From positions 24,408,653-24,472,652 of the forward strand of contig CM071935.1 of the NCBI GenBank assembly GCA_016081115.2: a DNA stretch of 64,000 bases, read 5' to 3'. The position numbers were made by a program, and so were the translations under genes. This DNA comes from Rehmannia glutinosa. Taxonomy: Eukaryota; Streptophyta; Magnoliopsida; Lamiales; Orobanchaceae. The notes beneath the pieces were generated by a model, which saw only the letters and a list, made by a program, of their open reading frames with translations, had not been told where the DNA came from and did not search any database. Positions 24,201-35,503 of this stretch are shown here, piece after piece; position 1 is the first letter of the stretch; each line of letters opens with the position of its first letter.

Positions 24201-25905
24201 CTCAACCAGGATCATCAAGGGCACGAACAACTGTAGAATCAATACCATGTGTGCGTGATGATACATTCAAGAAACATTCCCTTCTCGATTGAGTTTTGCC
24301 CGACCTTGAAGAAAAAACAACTCATGAGAAGCGACGTTTCAACATCAGAACTGATCAAGTTATTCCCACCGACTCCATTGTTCCAGCAGATTTTGATTTT
24401 GATGCTGCTTGGCCGCCAGCTGAATCCGAGGTGACAGCTGAGATTCGTGAAATCTTCAAGAAAATCTGTGGAGAGATTGAGAAGATTGAACGGCACCAGG
24501 CCTCACTAGATATGCGTCTAGACAATAGGGATGCCAACCTCATAGCAGACTTGTGAGGGATAGTGGCAAGGATAAGGGAATGGTGTCAGCATCAAAGTAC
24601 AATGCGATATGAACAAGTTAGATACGTTAAAGCATTATACAACAAGATGCTCATCTGGAGGGCCGACAATGTTGACATGAAGCGAGGATGCGATGCAAAT
24701 ATTGATAGAATGCATGCCTCTCACACAACTAAAATGGAGTCAACTGCGTGAATTTCAAAGAAAAGAACTTCTGTGTGTTGAGGAGAATATGAATGCCAAA
24801 TTCAGCCTTCTCATGGCTGAAATGAAACTGGTGGCAGCCAAATCCAAAGCCACTCCCTCGAATTTGAGCAAAGATACTCCATAGCAATTAGACTCAAGCG
24901 TAATCGACTCTCAACCGATCGGACTTCATGCTTGTTGGAATGTTTCAATGGTTCCTCTCTCCTTTGATGATGCCAAAAATGGGGAAGAGGAATACCTGAG
25001 GATTTTGAAGGAAGAAACAGTGTCTGAGAAGAAGAAGGAGACAACTGTTGAGAAGAAGGAGACAGCTGCTGAGAAAAAGAATGAGAAGGGAAAAATTGTT
25101 GTTGAGAAAAAGGAGACAAATGGAGAGAAAAAGGAGAAGGAAAAGTCATTGAGGGGGAAAGGTCAAAGGACGTGACCTTAATGCTTGGCCGAAACCCCTC
25201 AAAGAAGGTCATGTCACAAGCATAATCGGCAAACTTCCAAGTGACTCTCCGCTCTCAAAGACTGCTTCCGCCTAATCAAAAAAGAAAAATTGTGGAAGAA
25301 TGAAGGATGTTGAAAGAAAGACGGATGCCCATGTACTAGAAGTCTTGAAAGCTTATGGTGGCATTCTCGGCAAGAAAAGACACGTAAAGCCATTCTAGAT
25401 GATGGAGACGAGCCAATATCCGTTGAAGAATTTAAAACGCTCGAATCCGAAGGTTAATTAAAAACATGTCCATAGCCCAAGCCTGGGATTTGTACTTTGG
25501 GAGAAGGGTCCAAGTTGTGCGAAGAAGGCGATAGGCAACAAACTACCAAAGCCCATTCAAATTGGTAAGAAAAGACTCGATAATATACGCCCGAGAGGAG
25601 GAAGAAGTGGTGGAGGTAGAGGCTTTCAACCTAGACCTCTACCCAAAAACATTGAATATGTAGATCCGGCAAGAAGGGAAGGATCTCTTGGGCGTATGAT
25701 GAAGTAGCCAATCGGGAAGTGGCTAGGAAGAATCTTGAATATGCAAAAGAATTGAAGAAGAAAACAAAAGACAAGATCATTTGTGGCAAGAGAGGCAAGA
25801 AAGAAAAAGGAAAGATGAAGTCGCAAAGAGAGCCTACGAAAAGAAGAAAAAGCAAAAGAGGAAAAGAAAAGGAAGAGAGCGATGACGACAGAGTCAAGAG
25901 GAAAT
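21255..25905 (+). pseudogene. E1 extra (third) ORF: PF20167-like domain, acidic repeats, coiled coil, basic tail
   Basis: ATG 21255 lies 0.54 kb after pol, on the same strand. The N-terminal part (about 21290-22000) reads STVDFEGMVKQG, FYVNAEVQDEGIKSSVHCKD, LAAAWKEVAKPE and LGYGLVIGHLMEAKGIPL. The pattern FYxNxxV...SxVxxK...LP, then a helical part, resembles the plant transposon-associated PF20167 family. Next come a K/P/A-rich linker (22000-22350), long acidic repeats rich in E, D, T and V (22600-24240), a charged helical segment with EIREIFKKICGEIEKIERHQ (about 24440-24880) that looks coiled-coil, K/E repeats (about 24990-25170) and a basic tail. Several frameshifts split it. I see no signal peptide or transmembrane segment, so a classical envelope role is not supported. 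Function unknown. Colinear with E3 at 59589-64000. Confidence 0.75.
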
Positions 25906-26218
25906 GAGGAGGCGTGAAAGGCGATGAAGTGTTGTTTGCTAGCCCTTCGTGTATTTTATCACAAATACATATGTATGTAAGTCATCCGTACATTCAATAA
26001 AATATTGTTGTATTTTCTCTCTATTTCGTATCTTAGCATAGATGCTTGAAATTGGCTTAGATATGATTATGCTCGATACACCCCGTAAATGTAAAAGGAC
26101 AATAATGCTATGATTAATAAAATGATTGATTCTACGCATACATTCTTTGTTACTGGCATTGTCTGTATATATCTGTGTGTTTACAAGTTGATTAATGTTT
26201 TTAAGTTTTGGCATCATC
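25906..26218 (+). other. E1 3' untranslated stretch before the polypurine tract
   Basis: AT-rich sequence between the extra ORF and the polypurine tract. No coding signature on either strand. Confidence 0.5.
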
Positions 26219-26232
26219 AAAAAGGGGGAAAT
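26219..26232 (+). promoter_or_regulatory. E1 polypurine tract
   Basis: AAAAAGGGGGAAAT directly precedes the TG of the 3' LTR, the standard plus-strand cDNA primer position. A near-identical AAAAAGGGGGAA occurs inside the extra ORF of E3 at 63169-63180. Confidence 0.9.
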
Positions 26233-27788
26233 TGTTGGGAAATTTATTGTTTAGATTTTGATGAATGCCATGTAAAACTTAAAATGGAAAGTTGGCACCC
26301 CATTTTCCTTGTAATTTGTATTGTAATAGATAGGGCTGAATAAGCTGAGTCAAGACAGCTATGCCTGGAAATACAAGAAGTCAACTGAAGACTAAAGTGA
26401 AGACTCCGCTGAGAAACAGCTGAGTATGGGCAAGAAGAAGATTCAAGAACTCGACTGATGATGTATCAGCTGAGGAACAGCTGTATGAAGAGTCAGCCAA
26501 GTCAACTCAAGGAGCCAAGTCTCAAGTTGAAGTGACAGATGAGTCATCCATTGATTGGAAGCTAACTCAAAGTCACTGGGGAATAAAAGCCTGCAGTCAA
26601 GTCTAGACAACTGAACGAGATCCGTTAATGAAAGTCAAGAATGTTACTCAGAATAGTAACCTGTTAAAGTTGTCAGAGATAAAGTGTTAGTTCCAGTTGT
26701 GTGCAAAAGGAACAAACCCATGGGAAACACTATACCAAGTGTCAGAAACGCTGCAATGCTAAAAGACATTTAATACGAGGGAATGTCAACATCAAGGACT
26801 GCAACAAAACAAGCCAACGAACACAAGTGACTTTTGAAAATCAGCCTATCTCTTCAACGGGCAAATTTTTGAAAAGTTCACTATAAAAGGCTGAGGAATC
26901 ACATTGAGAAAAGGTTACCTTGAATACCTGAACCATGAACAAGCAAGCTATAATCAAACTCAGAATCGCAAAATATTCTCATGTTATACAAGAAAAAATC
27001 CTCAAGCCTAAATTTTGAAGGAAATCAATCCAACACCAAGCTATGAAGGAAAGACAACTTCAAACTGTTGAAGAGGAAACTTTTGAAGAATCAAAAGGGG
27101 TCTACTTTCCAAGGAGGATTGTAGGAAGGTTCAAGGTCGAACCAATCTCAAGTTATTGGAGGGCTTCATGATCAAATCCAAGAAGCTTGAGAAAGTGAGC
27201 TAAAGTAGCAAGACAACCGCCTGTGAAGAAGAAGCTTCGAGTCGGACGAGAAGCCACTGTGTAACCAAGGCATCTCCGATCGAGTTAAAGGAGCAAGTCA
27301 CTGCGTGATCAAGACTTGTCTCTGACCGATAACCACTTTGTAAACCGATCATTATTTAGTGGATTCCTCTAGGAGTTGGAGAAGAGAGGAGTAGAAGAAT
27401 TACCCCATCTTCGAACCACTATAAAATTTACTTGTGTCATTTACATTTCAGCATATTTACATTCCTGCACACATATTTTATATTTGTTGATAATTTGCTA
27501 TCCAACTGATAGATAACTAAGTGCTAAAACCAAGTGTTAAAATAAAGTTAAATAAAATACCAGGGTGTTAAGTCTTCCGTTGAAAAACTCATCACAACCA
27601 AGTTAAGGTTTAGACTAAACAGCTGAGTTATTCTATCAACAGCTCTATCGAGTCTGTTGAGTGACTAACTCTGCTGATTAACTAACTTAGTTGTCCCTCA
27701 AGGACATAACTCGTGTAATTAACTCGTAATACTTTAAAAGGACTAAAATCGAAATGTTGGTAAAGTTTATTCAACCCCCCCTTCTAAA
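26233..27788 (+). repeat. E1 3' LTR, end truncated
   Basis: Begins TGTTGGGAAATTTATTG after the polypurine tract and follows the 5' LTR with scattered differences, TATA box at 26881. It stops after CCCCCCCTTCTAAA at 27788, about 27 bp short of the 5' LTR end, and continues into unrelated sequence. Confidence 0.88.
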
Positions 27789-28302
27789 GTATTATAAAGG
27801 AACACCATACCTCAAAGAACATCAACGCCTCAGAATCCAACAACTTTCTTTTTTGGATGATTTTCCCTTAACAACTTGTTTTTCATCAACATCGACAATT
27901 TTTATCTTTCTTTTTAGAAGATGAAGAAACTAGGGCTTCAGATTTTGAACAAGAAGTTACAGAATCAAAGGAAAACAACCCAATAATGACGGACATGCAA
28001 AGGAAAAAATCAAACGCGAGATGAGAGAGAGAGAGAAGGGAAAATTGGACAAGAAAGAGCTCCAGCGTAAATAAGGGGAAAAAACTAAAAAATAAAGTAC
28101 AAAAATAAACAAAAAGATAGGGATGTGAGATGTTAGTAAAATCGGGATTTGTGCCAAAGAAATGGTATATGTAAGGTTGTTATATGTAACATCAATAGCG
28201 TAAATGAAGTAAAAAAGGTTGTTATATGTATTAAATAATTAAACAGATAAGTTTGGGCTTGTCAAATAGTGTTCGATGGGTTTAAAATAGGGTAAAAAAA
28301 AG
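27789..28302. other. Noncoding stretch between E1 and a MITE
   Basis: AT-rich sequence. I find no protein motif, terminal repeat or RNA gene. Confidence 0.35.
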
Positions 28303-28817
28303 TAGGGTGTCAATTGTGTCGTGTTTCATGTTCATGTCATGTCCTGATACGGGTATGACACGTTTTACACGAACACGAACACGACCCATTTAATTATTTG
28401 AGTCAAGATGACGATACGAACACAACCCATTTACGACACGAGTATCCCGAACACGACACGAAAAACCTATATAACACGAAAAAAAAAAAAAAAGGAAAAA
28501 CTAAAATTATAAATAAAAATTACTTTAAATTATTGGAAAATACATTCAATAATTTGTCCATCATCATATAACTAACTAAAACATCATATAACTAACTAAA
28601 CATCACAAAATATGAAAATAATATGTCACGATAAATTTAAATGGGTTAAATAGATCAATCGTGTCGACCCGTGGGTCGACCTGACCTATTTATTTCGCGT
28701 GTTAATCGTGGTCGACCTGATTTTGCCCCGAACCTACTTAGGGTTGTACCGCACTGCTAAATTCGTGTTAGGTTCGTGGTCAGGGTTATCGTGTCGTGTC
28801 ACAAATTGACACCCCTA
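28303..28817. mobile_element. hAT-like nonautonomous element (MITE), about 515 bp
   Basis: The left end TAGGGTGTCAATTGTGTCGTG and the right end, read in reverse complement as TAGGGGTGTCAATTTGTGAC, form imperfect terminal inverted repeats. The interior is rich in CACGAACACGA-type words on both arms. The 8 bases outside each end, AAAAAAAG and GTAAAAAG, match at 6 of 8, compatible with the 8-bp target duplication of hAT elements. It has no coding capacity. Confidence 0.6.
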
Positions 28818-29084
28818 GTAAAAAGGGTCTTAATAAAAGTTTGTAAGATGTATTTTTATCTATCCAAAATTTGGCTAATAAATTGATAAAAAGTGATGGG
28901 CCAAGAAAAAATTAAACATTGGTTAACGATTTAGTAGTAAATAAAATGGTTATGGATTTGATAAACTAAAGTGGATTTAATAGAAAATGCGTAACAATCC
29001 ACTTAATTTAACCAAGGTAATTTAGTAAGAAAAATAAACGAGAGAAATTGCCAAGCTTAACCTACTTTCCGTAAAAGTACCACT

Positions 29085-29985
29085 ATTTAAGCCCACTTCC
29101 TTTATGTTCCCGGTTGATTTTTTTGTTTTTTTTACGCTCCTGCATCTTTTGATATTTTTACACCTTTTTCAATTGTTTTGTTCCAGCATTGTTTTATATG
29201 TTATTTCTGTTATTTCTATATTTTTTCTTGGTTGTTTCGATGTTTCAATACAACTTTTACACCTATTTTTACGCCTTTTTTTGTTCATATGTTATATATT
29301 ATTTATGTTGCTTTTGGGTTGTTATATAATATTATTAATGTTGTTTTCATATTTTTCTATTGTTTCCATGTAGTTTCCAATGTGTAAATAAAATTTTTAC
29401 CTATTTTTAAGCTCTTTTTATTCATGTGGTGTTTTTTATATTATTTACGTTGTTTATGGATTGTTTATATACTATTTTTAATATTGTTATGATGTTTATT
29501 TATTGTTTCCATATAGTTTTCGATGTTTCAATGCAATATATATCTGTTTTAAGCTCATTTTGTTAATATATATGGTGTTTCTATATTGTTTCTGGGCAAG
29601 CTTTCCATATAGTTTTAATGTTATTTTGTTGTTTCTTGATTATTTCCATGTTTTTGCTGTTTTCAATGCATTGGATCAAAAATTAGATTGTATTATTATT
29701 TCTATATTATTTTCAATTCATTTGATTATATTATGTGTTGTTTTATGTGCATATTTCTTGATTTTTTTAATAAGATTTTGAGTATAACATTGATTATATA
29801 ATGGGGAATAAATTACTTTTTCACGAAAATTTTATTAGATGAAACATGTCCGAAATATGTTCGCTAACAACAATGTAAAAACCCGAAAACTTGTCGCGTA
29901 AAAATATCCAAAAAGCGGGGAGTGCAAAAATATCTAGAAAAAAGTCCGCGAACATAAAAGATGTCATTTTTTTCCTTCACCATCT
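29085..29985. mobile_element. Foldback (Mutator-like?) element with internal tandem repeats
   Basis: CTTCCTTTATGTTCCCGG near 29096 pairs in inverted orientation with CCGCGAACATAAAAGATG near 29950. The match extends inward about 80 bp through TTTTACGC/TTTTGCAC, CATCTTTTGATATTTTTACAC and GCTTTTTGGATATTTTTACG. The interior is T-rich and made of imperfect repeats of about 135-140 bp (separate entry). The two open frames at 29104-29387 and the one at 29503-29781 are F/I/L-rich translations of T-runs and are not called as genes. Confidence 0.55.
29225..29600 (+). repeat. Imperfect ~135-140-bp tandem repeats
   Basis: A unit containing GTTTC.ATGT..TTC.AT, then CAATG/CAATAC, TTTTAC.CCTATTTTTA.GC, TTTTTGTTCAT and GGTGTT.TATAT starts near 29230, 29368 and 29508. 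There are at least three diverged copies. Confidence 0.55.
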
Positions 29986-31414
29986 TTAGTAGTCTGCTCA
30001 AACAATCGTGTCCTTGATGGACAACAAAGTTGGCTTTTCAAATAAGTTACCCACTCAACCGCACTCGATAGAGTCGTTGATAGTATAACTTGGCTAAAAA
30101 GCTTAATACTTATCTTGGCTAATTGGTTTTTAACAAATGAGGACTTAACACCCTTAGATTAGATTTTAGCTTGTTTTAAACACTTGATTTTAGCACTTAG
30201 TTATTTATCAGTTGGATAACAAGTATGATCAACAGATATAAAATGAATATGTAGGAAAGTAAATTTGCAGAAAGTAAATGACATAAATAGTTTATAGAGG
30301 TTCAAGATGGGGTAATTCTTCTAATCCTCACTTCTCCAACTCCTAGAGGAATCACTATGTAATAGATCAATTTACAAAGCGGTGAACAGTCTAGAGATAG
30401 CCTTGATCACACAGCTGGCTTCTCATGTGATTCAGCTTCTTCACAGGGCAGTTGCCTTGCTACTTCAGCTCACTTCTCAAGTTCTTGGATTTGATCACGA
30501 AGCCCTCCAACAAACTTGATAATGGTTCGACCTGAACCTTTCTACAATCCTATATTGGAAAGTAGACCCCATTGATTTTTCAAAAATTTCTTCTTCAATA
30601 GATTTGAAGTTGTCTTTCCTTCACAACTTGTGTTGGATCAATTTCCTTCGAGTTTCGTGCTTGAGGAATTGCTTTAATGTTTTTGAGAATATTGCAGTCA
30701 AATGCTTAAATATTGCTTGCTTGTTTGTGGTTCGTAACCTCTTCTCAATAACTTCATCGCCTTTTATAGTGCACATTTGAAATTTTGCAGCCCGTGAAGA
30801 GATAGGCTAATTTCAAATGTCACTTGTGTTCGTTGGCTTGTCTTGGTCTCGTAGTCCTTGATGTTGACCCTTCCTCGTATTAAATGTCTTCGCAAAGATT
30901 GCAGTGTGCCGACACAAGGTGCAAGTGTTTCCCATTGGTTCATTCCTTTTGCATAATTCGGGACTAACACTTTAGACCCGACTTTTGACATACTACTATA
31001 TTGAGTAATATTCTTGATTTTAATCAATGGATCTAAGTCATTGTCTTGACTAGATCAGTCAGATATGTACCCCGTGTGACTTGAGTCACTCAGTCATTTG
31101 ATAACTCATCTGTCACTTCAACTTGAGACTTGGCTTCTTGAGTTGACTTGACCGACACTTCTTCGCTTGTTCCCGGTGACTCTCCTTCCTTCAATGAGTC
31201 CTTGACTTCTTTCATAGCATTACTCGGCCTAACACACAACAGAGTCTTCACATAGTCCGCAGCTTGACTTCTTGTAATCTTTGGCATAGTCGACTTGGCT
31301 CGACTTTTTCCAAATTTATCTATTACAATACGATTGCAAGGAAAATGGGGTGCCAACATCCTAGTTTAAGTTTTACATGGTATCATCAAAATCTACTCAA
31401 TAAATTTCCTAACA
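29985..31414 (-). repeat. Diverged copia LTR fragment, minus orientation
   Basis: In reverse complement it begins TGTTAGGAAATTTATTGAG at 31414 and follows the E1/E3 LTR order with clear divergence. It includes CTGACAGATGAGTT-type words near 31100 and a TATA box (CTATAAAAGG) near 30768. It breaks off near 29985, about 70-100 bp before the LTR end. Its intact TG end abuts the gag of E2 at 31415, which implies insertion into E2 followed by loss of the rest. Confidence 0.75.
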
Positions 31415-32215
31415 CACATGAAGTATGGAAAAAATTGAAAACCATCTATGAGGGCACAAAGAAAGTAAAACAAGCAAGAAAAACCATGCTTGTTAAAGAT
31501 TTTGAAAACTTCATTATGCTTGAAAATGAAAATATTTAAAAATTGGTGGAAAGGCTTGACAACATAGTCAATCCTCTTGTGGCACTTGGGAAAGTCATCT
31601 CTCAAGAAGACAAAATAACAAAGGTCATGAATGCTCTTCCCGGTTCTTGGTCCGAAAAGGTAACGATGATTACTAAGCTAAAACTATTGAGACTCTCAAG
31701 TTCGACGAGCTTATTAGAAATCTTCTCATCTACGGAGTATATCTCAAGGAGAGGAAAAATTTCAAACTATCCACATCTCAATCGGGTATGCGATCTATTC
31801 CTAAAGGCTTAGCATTTTCTTCAAATAATATATTATATGCTAGCGATGAAGATGATGAGAAGATCGCGCCTCTTGTCCGAAATTTTCCAATTTTGTAAAT
31901 AAAAATAAGGCAAGTAAATCTAGAGACAACTCGTGTTTCAAATGAGAGAAACCCGGCACTACAAAGGATTGCCCAAAATTAGCGGAGGAGGAGCAAAAGA
32001 AGAAAAGCCTTTTTCCCGAAAAGAAGGCTCTAAATGCGAAAACTAAGACTTGGGATGAGCTCCTTGCCACATCCGACGAAGAAGAAGAAGAAGAAGCCGA
32101 ACATGGTCTCATGGCCATAGATGATGAAAACAACGAGGTGCTAGGGGCTATAACATTTCCGGAAGATTCAAAATGGCTCGTGGACAAAGGGTGTTCATGC
32201 CATATGACCTAAGGA
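31415..32215 (+). pseudogene. E2 gag and protease, broken
   Basis: The UBN2-type gag reads THEVWKKLKTIYEG, LVKDFENFIMLENENI, stop, then LVERLDNIVNPLVALGKVIS and ITKVMNALPGSW. The zinc knuckle near 31930-31975 is damaged: CFK, then a stop where the second Cys should be, and the His is Thr. The protease motif near 32170-32210 reads WLVDKGCSCHMT; the usual DSG is DKG, so the catalytic triplet is altered. Confidence 0.78.
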
Positions 32216-32537
32216 CTTTTTACCAACATCAAGCTCTAAGAAGAAGGCATGGTCATGTTCGGAAATAGCAAAGAAAGGATTCTTGGAAATTGAGAAATTG
32301 GTAACTCTTCTTTCTCTCTTAGTAATGTTTTATTAGTTGAAGGGCTTAAGTTCAATTTGATAAGTGTTAGCCAACTTTGTGATTCTAACTATGATGTTAT
32401 TTTTAATAAAGGAAAATGCCTTATTCTCAAAAATGATAAAATTATTTGTGAAGCAAGCAAGAAAAAGACAATCTTTACAAAATTTGCACAAGTGATTTGG
32501 TTAGTCAAAATATTTCTTGTCTTGTCGCAAATAATTA

Positions 32538-33728
32538 TTTAACAAGTTTATGTCATAGGCGACTTGGACAAGTTGGATACAAAAATTTGCAAGAGATATA
32601 CAAAAACCAACATGTCAATGAACTACCCAAATTGAATGTTGAAAATCTTGGCTTATGCGACAATTGTCTAACGAACAAATTAGTTAAAAGTAGTTTTAAG
32701 CCCAAAAATGAAATTTCCACAACCAAGCCTCTATAATTACTTCATCTTGATTTGTATGGGGATATTGGACCGAAAGTCTAAGTGTAAAACATTACACATT
32801 TGTTATAGTTTATGATTTTTCTAGATACACTTGGGCTATTTTTCTTGCTAATAAAAGTGATGTCGCTAATGAGTTTTCTAAGTTGTGTAGACTTATAGAG
32901 AATGAAAAGGAAGATACTAATAAGTCTATAAGGAGTAATCGAGGTGGAGAATTTGATGGTGACTTTAGAATATTATGTGAAACCAAGGGGTTTTTTGGGC
33001 TCCGGGAACTCCACAACAAAATGGTGTTGCCGAAAGAAAAAACCGAACTCTTCAAGAAATGTGCCGGTACATACTAAATGAATTTTCTCTTCCAAAATAT
33101 TTTTGGGCTGAAGCTGTCAACACCGTTTGCTAAGTTATAAACCGGATATATTTTCGTCCTAAGTTAAATAAAACTCCTTATGAGCTTTGGAAAGGAAGAA
33201 CTCCAAATATTAGTTATTTCAAAATATTTGGTTCGAAATGTTTTATTTTGAAAACCAATGAGACAAACTTGATCCCAAAGCCGATGAAAAATTTTTATGG
33301 GGTATTTGACTAAGAGTAAGGCATATCGGGTTTATAGCAAAATGAGCAAGCTGGTCGAGGAGTCAATTCATGTCAAAATCAATGAAGCCTTGGATGTTGA
33401 AAGAATACCCAATGATAAAAATAATAATGAAGATGAAGTTGGATCAATTTTTCCAAATGATGCTCAAAGTGATCAACCATCCACATCAAATGATCAACCT
33501 TCAACTTCCAATGTTCCACAAGAAGATAAATGTGATAACTCGGATCCTCCCGCACCATTAAAATTCAAAGGAGATCATCCAAAAGATCTCATAATTATTG
33601 GGGATCCTCTAGACAAAGTAATGGCTAGAAGGATTGCCGAGAAAGCTCTTATTTCTCAAAAAGAGCCAAAAATGCAAAGGAAGCTATTGAAGATGAAGAT
33701 TGGTTTCTTGAAATGCAAGAAGAGTTGA
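32538..33728 (+). pseudogene. E2 integrase, broken
   Basis: The GAG-pre-integrase HHCC region reads LTSLCHRRLGQVGYKNLQEI and CDNCLTNKLVKSSF. Core pieces are LHLDLYGDIGP (first acidic residue) and SNRGGEFDGDF (second). A more variable segment, rich in N, D, P and S with a repeated SDQPSTSNDQPSTSN (about 33470), precedes the RT as in Sirevirus-type pol. Multiple stops occur between 32735 and 33300. Confidence 0.75.
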
Positions 33729-35157
33729 ACTAATTTGAAAGGAATGATGTTTGGGAATCGGTACCTTGTCCTCCATCACAAACTATAATTGGTACAAAAT
33801 GGTTATTTCAAAACAAACTCTATGATCAAGGCAACATCATTCAAACAAGGCAATGTTAGTGACTCAAGGGTATTGTCAAGAAGAAGGTATTCACTATGAT
33901 AAAACATTTGCACCCGTAGACGTTTGAAACAATTAAAATTTTACTTGCCTATTCTTGTTTTAAAAATTTTCAAACTTTACCAAATGGATGTTAAATCCGC
34001 CTTTTAAATGATTTTATTCAAGAAGAAGTTTATGCAAAACAACCTCGGGGTTTGAAAATATTTTGAGGCCAAATGTTGTTTACAACCATAAAAAGGCCTC
34101 ATATAGTTTAAAACAAGCACCCCGAGCATGGTCCGATAGACTTAGCTCTTTTCTTTTACACAATGGATTTTCATGAGGTAAAGTTGACACTACTCTCTTT
34201 GTTTTTGAAAAAGAGCAAGATTGTTTATTAGTACAAATTTGTGTTGATGATATTATTTTTGGTGCTACTAATGAGTCTCTTTGTAAGAAATTTTCTAAGC
34301 TCATGCAAGGTGAATTTGAGATGAGCATGATGGGAGAACTCAACTTCTTTTTGGACTTCAAATAAAGCAATGTCAAGAAAAATCTATATATCCCAATCCA
34401 AGTATACAAAAGAGCTTCTAAAGAAGTTCGAAATTAAAGAAGGAAGGACCGTTGCTACCCCTATGGCAACAAATATCAAGCTCGACAAAAATGAGAAAGG
34501 TAAACCGTAGACCAAACAAAATATAGAGGTGATTGGTAGTTTACTTATTTAACCGCAAGTAGACCCGATATTCTTCATGTCGTATGCCTATGCGGTCAAT
34601 TTCAAAGCAATTCCAAATAATCTCATTTAAGTGTCGTTAAAAGAATTTTTCGATATTTGAAAAGCACTATTTGTTATGGCTTGTTTCATCCAAAGAATGA
34701 AAATTTTTCTTTAAAAGATTAATGTGATTCGGATTATGTGGGAAATATTGATGATCGTAAAAGTACTTCCTGGATCATGTCAAAATTAAGTCAATTGCCT
34801 AGTATCTTGGTTTTCAAAGAACCAAAATTGTGTATCTTTATCAATGGCCAAAGCTAAATATATTTCCGCCGTTTTTTGTTGTACTCAACTTTTTTGGATA
34901 AAACAAACTTTAGCGGATTACAAATGTTCTTCCGAAAATGATCCTATTTTGTGTGACAATACGTCCGCTATAAATATTTCACAAAATCCGATTCATCATA
35001 ACCGAACAAAATATATTGAGGTTCGACATCATTTTTTATGGGATTGTGTTTCAAAACAAAAAATTGAGATTTGCTTTGTTCCATCTCAAGATCAACTCGT
35101 GGATATTTTTACAAAACCATTACCGCCGAGTCTTTTACATCAATCCGAGCTCGTCTA
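33729..35157 (+). pseudogene. E2 reverse transcriptase and RNase H, broken
   Basis: The RT begins FERNDVWESVPCPP, IIGTKWLFQNKL. It has KMDVKSAF followed by frame loss, YSLKQAPRAW with frame shifts, and the catalytic motif ICVDDIIFGATNESL near 34235 (CVDD instead of YVDD). RNase H includes MAKAKYISAVFCCTQLFW, where other copies have acidic residues at both Lys positions, then CDNTSAINISQNPIHHNRTK and DIFTKPLPP, ending near 35157. Inactive. Confidence 0.8.
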
Positions 35158-35503
35158 GGCATAATGTATATTAAATAAAGTCTATATTTATATTTTTGAT
35201 GCATTTTAATATTTCTGAGGTGTTTTATAAACTTTGAAAAATTTCTGGGGTTCAGTGTGCAATTTTTGATTTTTTTTTAAAAAATGGGTATATGTCAAAC
35301 AGTGGTCGACTGTCGACCACACCACCGACCCTGTCGCATGCATAACAGAGGGTCAACTTCTTATATTCAAAACAGATTCAAAAATTCCCTTTTCATGAAA
35401 AACTGAACCCAAGGCTATTTAATCTTCAATTCTCTCTCAAATCTTCATCTATTCTCCTTATTTTTGATCTTATATCACCCATATACTCTTCTCTATTAAT
35501 TTC

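Larger units (their letters stand above)
13529..27788 (+). mobile_element. Sirevirus-like Ty1/copia retrotransposon E1 with extra ORF
   Basis: Order on the plus strand: 5' LTR 13529-15105, primer-binding site 15108-15119, gag, protease, integrase, reverse transcriptase and RNase H (to 20717), a long extra ORF region (21255-25905), polypurine tract 26219-26232, and 3' LTR 26233-27788. PR-IN-RT-RH order, tRNA-iMet-type priming, a gag CCHC knuckle and a large ORF between pol and the 3' LTR fit the Sirevirus group of Pseudoviridae. Coding parts carry many stops and frameshifts. No target-site duplication is evident because the 3' LTR lacks its last ~27 bp. Confidence 0.9.

Noticed and set aside
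21255..25905. Classical envelope protein for the E1 extra ORF
   Set aside because: No signal peptide, transmembrane helix or furin-like site can be seen in any of the three forward frames; the composition is charged and low-complexity.
29104..29781. Open frames rich in Phe, Ile and Leu that look like membrane proteins
   Set aside because: They are translations of T-rich tandem repeats inside the foldback element; similar frames appear in every T-run.
31840..32187. Minus-strand Ser-rich frame of 115 codons
   Set aside because: Antisense of the E2 gag knuckle to protease stretch.
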